Assembly (NCBI GenBank): GCA_964565765.1
Contig: CAZMGF010000015.1
Coordinates: 1 to 47,883 of the forward strand
DNA from: Bog-1181 sp964565765
Lineage (GTDB): Bacteria; Oederibacteriota; PGYV01; Palsa-1178
Direction: 5' to 3'
DNA length: 47,883 nucleotides
The notes under the pieces are model-generated. The model did not search any database. It saw only the letters and a program-made list of their open reading frames with translations, and was not told the origin of the DNA. How positions within the stretch are numbered: position 1 is the stretch's first letter; every line of letters starts with the position of its first letter. A program made the position numbers and the translations under genes. Shown piece after piece: positions 43,501 to 47,883 of this stretch.

Positions 43501-44119
43501 CAACTGGGCGGACCTGCAACAGCCGCTTTACGGAGATTTAATTGACCGGAAAGAACTGATGAATGAAAAAGCCGCCGCTGCGGAAAAACTTATAAAATCT
43601 GGAAACCGGGAGAAAACCGGAGAATATATCTCTTCAATGCTGGCACTCGTATTCCTGCGCGGGGCCAAAGACGCGGTTGCGGAGAATCTTAACGGAGAAA
43701 CCGTCCTTTTTGAAAGCGGGAAATGGGGAACGTATAAAAAAGGTAAAAACAACGCGTATGTGAGCCTTACCAGCGAATATGATCCGGAGCGTGAGGTGAA
43801 ATTAATATTGTCAGCCATACCGCCCGGACGGGACGTTGTTTTTATCGGAGCGGGCATGGGGCGGCATATAGAAGAATACCAGAAAACCCGCGGTGAAGTA
43901 AAAACGGCGCTTTATGAACCCCATGACGCATTGTTCAATTATCTTAGCAAGAAAATTAATATGGAGGGTATTACAAGAATTACCGGCCATTCCAGCCTTG
44001 AGGATCTGAAAAACAGGGGATATTTTCCCGTAATACTTCCTTCCCTGAAAAGCACGCAGGGCGCTTACGCAGGGGCCTATAAAATATTTCAGGCTGAGGC
44101 GGCGCCGGTTCCGGGATAA
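40505..44119 (+). CDS. Multi-domain glycosyltransferase, three GT-A domains and Maf-like end
   Basis: A 1204-residue protein with at least four parts. (1) A GT2 domain, about 5-260 (VSVLCLAFNQIKFIKQAL, INDDASTDGT, CEGDDYF). (2) An unrecognised domain, about 270-485. (3) A second GT-A-like domain, about 490-705, with the DSD metal motif at YALVVDSDIVFNRDI. (4) A third GT2-like domain, about 757-990 (ISVVVPVLKGTDTARQAV, SKNANLAAMYNTGIDKA). The end (about 1105-1190, DVVFIGAGMGRHIEEYQ, TALYEPHDALFNYL) resembles the N-domain of Maf/DUF115 motility glycosyltransferases. No signal peptide. The start is GTG, overlapping the previous gene by 8 nt. Confidence 0.8.
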   Translation: MDKPKVSVLCLAFNQIKFIKQALDGFVSQKTNFDFEVIINDDASTDGTADIIREYQSKYPDIIKPFFQKENQYSKGVRGLAVRFLLPRASGEYIAFCEGDDYFTDENKLQIQADFLDKNRDYSICFHPVRVVYENKESADSVFPEERDPSLFTLKRLIKANFIQTNSVMYRRCEYKNLPVDILPGDWYLHLYHAQYGKIGFIDRVMSVYRRHSGGIWWSAGNNRDDFFRKNGPMHLSMFLETLRIYGHDSGFRNIIMNNILDMAGAVLAVAYKDKWQGGSEAVKLVKNAASDYSAIGRAVISIDGRYSADGTECGSLAVAGAGDNIIKLAAESLKRLVETIWENRFNTGGKLLKEMENGKAIKLELDTDAAQKNGVEISEFCAAVSLAAGGIISGIKIMPDSSEIIKITAGGADVFKTVENIMKAGCVNKNGGQTGLRDLLKTNNCKACIAAESDYTLTLPAYGGHAAVEIPFKINLYMSRMIQKAVKEKLKDLTLISCSYNTPLVVEVMLRSFAAFHGEGPNNLILFENSTNEDTAKFLDENSVPYIRNAGGTHPKSVDEALKICRTKYALVVDSDIVFNRDIIPLFDAFQRNDGVIMGEVCGDRGGYFLHERIHPWFMFVNTEKINRSGISFFDWDRIVKSGSEGFYRNIPLQLNDGKSKYYDVGATFFEDIKKAGFNVLNYKADPAFFTHYEGMSWKKKSGIKGLVKSGIENMEKYALEAEKYSGIKLNRIFINGFESRISGAQKKQETPAGKSLSISVVVPVLKGTDTARQAVEKLALEMGKGDEVIVIAADNEGVLKMTREIRPKTGLKILCASKNANLAAMYNTGIDKAAGEIIIFTREDIICGGGFFERHRMGHSRHPGVNTALIGNIIPGSNNTGNTMNSYLNGGGIEQVDFGAIGPHEGIVGPGYFNSSNVSVKREFLDKHPVFDVFFGDTVTPAAELGRRLFDRGMELFYDPEIKVEWEHGLKPEEFAWIKYYEGRHYPYYLDKLHHVRNWADLQQPLYGDLIDRKELMNEKAAAAEKLIKSGNREKTGEYISSMLALVFLRGAKDAVAENLNGETVLFESGKWGTYKKGKNNAYVSLTSEYDPEREVKLILSAIPPGRDVVFIGAGMGRHIEEYQKTRGEVKTALYEPHDALFNYLSKKINMEGITRITGHSSLEDLKNRGYFPVILPSLKSTQGAYAGAYKIFQAEAAPVPG

Positions 44120-44140
44120 GTAAAAGCGGTTTATCAGGTA

Positions 44141-44169
44141 TTGAATTAACGCAAATTTTACTGTAAAAT
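44141..44169 (+). promoter_or_regulatory. Probable promoter of 44202 gene
   Basis: TTGAAT (44141-44146) and TAAAAT (44164-44169) are 17 nt apart. A leader of about 26 nt would precede the ATG at 44202. Confidence 0.55.
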
Positions 44170-44201
44170 ATTCCGCAATACATAAACCGGAGGATTTCTT
44201 T

Positions 44202-45191
44202 ATGGGAAAAATATGCGTTTTATCAGTTCTGCTCTCCCTTGCGTGCGGATTGGTTTATTCCGCACCGGTGGATTTCAAATACCTTTATTCAATAACAAAA
44301 AATATTGATAAAATAAGCGCCGCGTCCGTGATGCAGGATGGGGCAAAATTAATTGCGTGGGAAGATGGAAAGATAATTTCAAAGGATGTATTTGACAGCG
44401 GATCTTCCTGGGGGAAATACATGGATTTTGACCCGGAGAATTTTGGAATCAGATTTGCCCAGGATGACGGAAGCGTAAAACTCGTAAAACCGGTGAACGT
44501 TTCGGCCATATGCTATAATCCCGCGGCGAAGAGAGCCGCGCTTCTTATGCACCTGAATAACGCCAACAGCGTAATTTCAATTTGCGATATGTCTAAAAAC
44601 AGGCAGATTTATACATGCGTGGTAAGAACCCACCCGGCGGTTCCCGGGCGTAAAGTTGAATTTATGGCCATAGACAGAATCAACCTTGTGCCGTTTCTTT
44701 CCGATGAAGCGCTGACAGCCGCTTGGGGAGTTTACACTTATCTTTATAAAAACAGTATTGAACTTGTTGACATTCAATCGGGAAAGGTTTCAGAGATTAA
44801 AAACGCGGCCATACCTTTTATATGGAAGGACAGGGTTTATTATCTTGATATGACAAATCCGGAGAAGAAAACATTCCTTCTGAAAACAGCGCTGCTCGAC
44901 GGGACAAAACAGGAAAAATTCACACGCCTTGATTTTGAACCCGGCATGTTCATGATGCAGCGCGGCGTACTGTATACGATAAACGGGACAAAAATATACG
45001 CGCTTCGCATCGGGAAAGATGAAAAATTCACTGAAATAGCTGATTCAGCCTCCATTCTCGCAGGGCCCGGCTCGCCGGCTCTGGTCAGAATATTTCCTGT
45101 GGTGCATGAATCAAAAGAACTCATGATATTTATTGTAAAAATTACAAAAGAAAACAAGGAACAGCTCCTTGTATATTCAAAGGAACTATAG
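44202..45191 (+). CDS. Hypothetical secreted protein, beta-propeller-like
   Basis: A 329-residue exported protein I do not recognise by family. The signal peptide is VLSVLLSLACGLVYSA. The body is a run of short beta strands with weak repeats of the type AKLIAWEDGKIISKD, KRAALLMHLNNANSVISICD and NSIELVDIQSGKVSEI. These suggest a propeller or WD40-like fold. No catalytic motif was seen. CCGGAGGATT precedes the ATG. It has its own promoter and stands alone between the glycan locus and a PorV-like gene. Confidence 0.6.
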   Translation: MGKICVLSVLLSLACGLVYSAPVDFKYLYSITKNIDKISAASVMQDGAKLIAWEDGKIISKDVFDSGSSWGKYMDFDPENFGIRFAQDDGSVKLVKPVNVSAICYNPAAKRAALLMHLNNANSVISICDMSKNRQIYTCVVRTHPAVPGRKVEFMAIDRINLVPFLSDEALTAAWGVYTYLYKNSIELVDIQSGKVSEIKNAAIPFIWKDRVYYLDMTNPEKKTFLLKTALLDGTKQEKFTRLDFEPGMFMMQRGVLYTINGTKIYALRIGKDEKFTEIADSASILAGPGSPALVRIFPVVHESKELMIFIVKITKENKEQLLVYSKEL

Positions 45192-45433
45192 CGGAAGAGC
45201 CGCAAAATAAACGCAACCCGGGGTCATTTTAACCGTTTAAAAGAACGGATGATTTTGGCCCATTTATTATCCTTATTTTGCTCACGAAATAGGGTTTCAC
45301 AACGGCGAAACACTCTTGCTTTTTTGTTGTCAAAAATAAGGGCAAAATGTAAAAAACGCCCGCTATTATTAAGGAAAATATTCTTGACACTATTGGCTGA
45401 AAATGATATATTTTTCTGGAGAGAGGTGAATTA
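45192..45433. other. Intergenic spacer before third PorV-like gene
   Basis: This 242-nt gap holds small hairpins (GCGG/CCGC at 45191-45203 and CCGTT/AACGG at 45233-45248), neither with a T-run, and the promoter at 45384. A minus-strand reading of 113 residues spans it, but it runs into the PorV gene and looks like chance. Confidence 0.5.
45384..45412 (+). promoter_or_regulatory. Strong sigma70 promoter with extended -10
   Basis: TTGACA (45384-45389) and TATATT (45407-45412) are 17 nt apart, with TGA before the -10. It drives the PorV-like gene at 45434 with a leader of about 15 nt. Confidence 0.82.
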
Positions 45434-46378
45434 ATGAAAGTAAAAACATTATTAATTATGGTTTTTACGTCGGCTTTACTGTCTTTATTTTCTTCATTCC
45501 TGCTGGCGGACCAGGGAACGACCTCTGCTGTATTTTTAAAGCTTGAGCAGGGAGTAAGGCCCATAGGCATGGGTGGAGCTTACACCGCGGCGGCCGATGA
45601 CGTAAATTCAATAATGTGGAACCCGGCCGGGCTTGCGAAGGTTCCGGACATGCAGGTTACTTTCATGCATTCAATATGGTTCGCTTCGATATTCTATGAT
45701 TATCTTGCCGCTGCTTATCCTGCCGGAGAAATAGGAACATTCGGCATCGGGCTTGTTTATGTAAATTCAGGGCCAATTACATCCTGGGACAATTTCGGAA
45801 ACCAGGGCGCGACTTTTACGGCAAGCGACCTTGGAATTGACCTGGGCTACGGCACCCATATAAGCAAGGAACTGGACCTTGGCGTAACAATAAAATTATT
45901 TAATGAAACTATTAAAGATTCGGGAGCTTTCGGTTTTGCCGCGGATATCGGCGGATTATATAAACTTCCCGTAAAGGATCTGACGCTGGGAGTTGCCGTC
46001 CAGAACCTCGGGCCTAATTTCGGATTTGGCGAGGCTTTCATGCTGCCCATAATGGCCAAAGTCGGCTTTGCTTATACAGGAGTTAAAAATCTCGTAGTTG
46101 ACCTGGACTACATTCAGCCGATAGAAACGCGCGGAATTCTGGCGCTTGGAATGGAATACTGGTATAAGGATGTTGTGTGTTTAAGGATGGGATACCAGTA
46201 TCAGGGAGAAATCGACCCGCAGGATCTTTTTACAGATGTGGCTAGCCCCGGAGTTATGGCCGGATTTGTGGCCGGATTTGCCGTAAAAATAGATATTTAT
46301 GAGATAGATTACGCGTTCAGGGAATATGGAGTTCTTGATAGCACACACAGGATCGGGCTCACGCTTAAATTCAAGTAA
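45434..46378 (+). CDS. PorV/PorQ-like outer-membrane protein
   Basis: A 314-residue exported barrel, with signal peptide ending near SSFLLADQG (residue 23). The PorV pattern is very clear: EQGVRPIGMGGAYTAAADDVNSIMWNPAGL, then repeated amphipathic strands to the end (RIGLTLKFK). It has no FlgD or FN3 extension, unlike the other two copies at 4201 and 7730. AGAGGTG precedes the ATG. The yjbQ ATG starts with the base right after its stop. Confidence 0.85.
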   Translation: MKVKTLLIMVFTSALLSLFSSFLLADQGTTSAVFLKLEQGVRPIGMGGAYTAAADDVNSIMWNPAGLAKVPDMQVTFMHSIWFASIFYDYLAAAYPAGEIGTFGIGLVYVNSGPITSWDNFGNQGATFTASDLGIDLGYGTHISKELDLGVTIKLFNETIKDSGAFGFAADIGGLYKLPVKDLTLGVAVQNLGPNFGFGEAFMLPIMAKVGFAYTGVKNLVVDLDYIQPIETRGILALGMEYWYKDVVCLRMGYQYQGEIDPQDLFTDVASPGVMAGFVAGFAVKIDIYEIDYAFREYGVLDSTHRIGLTLKFK

Positions 46379-46771
46379 ATGGAAAAGCTTGATATCAACA
46401 GCTCGAAAAGGTCGCAGTTCATCGATATTACGGACGCGGTCCAAAAAGTTGTGGATAGAAGCGGCGTAGAGAACGGAATGGTTTTTTTATATGTGCCGCA
46501 CACGACCGCGGGTTTGACGATTAATGAAAACGCGGATCCTGCGGTTATTTCCGATATTAGCTGGAAATTATCGCGGCTCGTGCCGGAAGCGGACGGATAC
46601 ACCCACAATGAGGGTAATTCGGACTCACATATAAAATCTTCTTTATTCAGCAATGAATTGTTTGTTTTTATAGAGAACTCTTCGATAGCGCTCGGAACCT
46701 GGCAGGGTATTTATTTTGCCGAGTTTGACGGGCCGAGAAAGAGGCAGGTTTTAATAAAAATTACCACATGA
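46379..46771 (+). CDS. YjbQ family protein (UPF0047)
   Basis: A 130-residue YjbQ/UPF0047 protein. Conserved segments are YVPHTTAGLTINENADP, DGYTHNEGNSDSHIKSSLF and LGTWQGIYFAEFDGPRKR. The family forms trimers, and some members have weak thiamine-phosphate synthase activity; the real role is uncertain. The His residues of HTTAG, HNEGNSDSH likely bind metal. There is no gap to the PorV-like gene and no clear ribosome site, so translation probably follows from that gene. Confidence 0.9.
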   Translation: MEKLDINSSKRSQFIDITDAVQKVVDRSGVENGMVFLYVPHTTAGLTINENADPAVISDISWKLSRLVPEADGYTHNEGNSDSHIKSSLFSNELFVFIENSSIALGTWQGIYFAEFDGPRKRQVLIKITT

Positions 46772-46795
46772 CTTGCATAAAAACGGGAGGCTAAG

Positions 46796-47883
46796 ATGGC
46801 AAGAGTAGTCCTAAAAAATGTAGGAAAAAAGTACGGTAACGTAGTGGCCGTAAAGAACGCGAATATAGTGTGCGAGGACAAGGAATTTCTGATACTGGTA
46901 GGGCCGTCGGGATGCGGAAAGACGACGACGCTGCGCATGATAGCCGGACTGGAAGAGATAACGGCGGGAGAGATATTCATAGACGACGTAATGGTGAACG
47001 ACATACCGCCGAAAGACAGGGACATAGCGATGGTGTTCCAGAACTACGCGCTGTATCCGCACATGACGGTATATGAAAATATGGCATTCGGGCTGAAACT
47101 GAGGAAATATCCCGCGGCGGAGATAAAGTCAAGGGTGAACGAGGCTGCGGAGATACTATCGATAGAGAAATATCTGAAGAGGAAGCCGAAGGAACTGTCC
47201 GGCGGAGAAAGGCAGAGGGTGGCGGTGGGGCGCGCGATAGTAAGGAAGCCGAAGGTGTTCCTGTTTGACGAACCATTGTCGAACCTTGACGCGAAGCTCA
47301 GGGTGCAGATGAGGGCGGAGTTATCAAAGCTGCATACAAGGCTGCAGGCGACGATGATATATGTAACGCACGACCAGGTAGAGGCCATGACAATGGGAGA
47401 GAAGATAGTGGTAATGAAGGCGACGGAAGTGCAGCAGATAGCCTCGCCGAAAGAGATGTATAACAAGCCGGTGAACAAGTTCGTGGCGGGATTCATAGGG
47501 AGCCCGTCGATGAATTTCATAGAAGGGACGCTTGAGTCAAAAAAGGGCGGGCTGTATTTCAATGAGGAGAATTTCGAGGTAAGGGTGCCGGACACAATGG
47601 TGGAGAAGCTGAAGGGAAAAAGCGGGTCGGAAGTAACAATGGGAATAAGGCCCGAGGACATATATGACAAGGTATACGCGCCGAACGCGAGCGCGGACAA
47701 CACGATAGTGGCGACGGTGGAGGTAGTGGAGCAGCTGGGAAGCGAGTCCAACGTATACCTGACGACGGGAAAGACGCCGTTTATCGCGAAGATGGATTCT
47801 GAAGCCGAGGTTGAAGTGAACCAGGAAGTGGAGCTTGTGCTGGACATGAACAAGGCCCATTTCTTTGACTCCCAGACCGAAGC
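46796..47883 (+). CDS. Sugar ABC transporter ATP-binding protein (UgpC/MsmX type), 3' end cut
   Basis: The reading frame from the ATG at 46796 is open for 362 codons and is cut by the window end close to its expected stop (family length about 365-370). The Walker A is GPSGCGKTT (36-44), the Q-loop is FQNYALYPHM, the signature is LSGGERQR (134-141), Walker B is VFLFDEP, and the switch His is in YVTHDQVEAM. The C-terminal TOBE-like domain (MGIRPEDIYD) is typical of carbohydrate importers' shared ATPases. No permease or binding-protein gene is next to it. ACGGGAGG precedes the ATG. Isoleucine is coded almost only by ATA. Confidence 0.95.
   Translation, partial: MARVVLKNVGKKYGNVVAVKNANIVCEDKEFLILVGPSGCGKTTTLRMIAGLEEITAGEIFIDDVMVNDIPPKDRDIAMVFQNYALYPHMTVYENMAFGLKLRKYPAAEIKSRVNEAAEILSIEKYLKRKPKELSGGERQRVAVGRAIVRKPKVFLFDEPLSNLDAKLRVQMRAELSKLHTRLQATMIYVTHDQVEAMTMGEKIVVMKATEVQQIASPKEMYNKPVNKFVAGFIGSPSMNFIEGTLESKKGGLYFNEENFEVRVPDTMVEKLKGKSGSEVTMGIRPEDIYDKVYAPNASADNTIVATVEVVEQLGSESNVYLTTGKTPFIAKMDSEAEVEVNQEVELVLDMNKAHFFDSQTE

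Overview
The window looks like a chromosomal segment from an uncultured diderm bacterium. Signs of an outer membrane are several beta-barrel proteins (three of the PorV/PorQ type), three SurA-like periplasmic chaperone/isomerase genes in a row, and lipoprotein signals. Secreted proteins with Thr-Pro-rich linkers (TPT repeats) and FlgD-like C-terminal domains resemble those of candidate phyla such as Goldiibacteriota or Firestonebacteria. That placement is an impression from protein style, not a result. Genes are densely packed, often with 1-28 nt overlaps, and TTG/GTG starts are common. Only one block (about 5499-7031) runs on the minus strand. I found no tRNA, rRNA, CRISPR array, transposase or prophage gene, and no gene-free stretch longer than 300 bases.

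Layout. 1-5.4 kb: nitroreductase, DinB-family protein, RNB-domain ribonuclease, a stand-alone TrpB2-type tryptophan synthase beta chain, and a PorV-like barrel fused to a FlgD-like domain. 5.5-7.0 kb (minus): a small hypothetical protein, a PilZ protein and a DUF502 membrane protein. 7.1-11.7 kb: a free-standing FlgD-like secreted protein, a PorV-like barrel with two fibronectin III domains and a membrane GAF/HD-GYP protein, all behind a perfect sigma70-type promoter. 11.7-17.0 kb: hisG, a small membrane protein, DUF1015, rarA and an outer-membrane barrel. 17.2-19.0 kb: a GIY-YIG-like protein, a secreted protein and an exported DNA/RNA endonuclease homologue that has lost its catalytic motif. 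19.0-23.9 kb: three SurA/parvulin genes, then argC and argJ. 23.9-28.6 kb: a DUF11/FlgD secreted protein, a 23-residue-repeat (YwqK/MORN-like) protein and an APC permease. 28.7-36.7 kb: a bifunctional-nuclease-family gene, then a complete F-type ATP synthase operon (Z-I-B-E-F-H-A-G-D-C) closed by a terminator. 36.9-44.1 kb: a glycan or glycoprotein locus of five tightly coupled genes ending in a 1204-residue multi-glycosyltransferase fusion. 44.2-47.9 kb: a secreted protein, a third PorV-like barrel, YjbQ, and an almost complete UgpC/MsmX-type ABC ATPase cut by the window edge.

The strongest leads are: (i) repeated pairing of PorV-like barrels with FlgD-like/TPT-linker secreted proteins, suggesting a type IX-like export or surface-attachment route; (ii) the glycan locus with DegT aminotransferase, ATP-grasp ligase, two methyltransferases and a three-glycosyltransferase protein with a Maf-like end; (iii) an ATP synthase delta subunit with a histone-like Lys/Ala tail; (iv) a GIY-YIG-like protein and an exported nuclease homologue, two genes apart, both lacking key catalytic residues; (v) a 21-bp stem hairpin inside a signal-peptide coding sequence; and (vi) near-exclusive use of the ATA isoleucine codon in the ABC ATPase gene.
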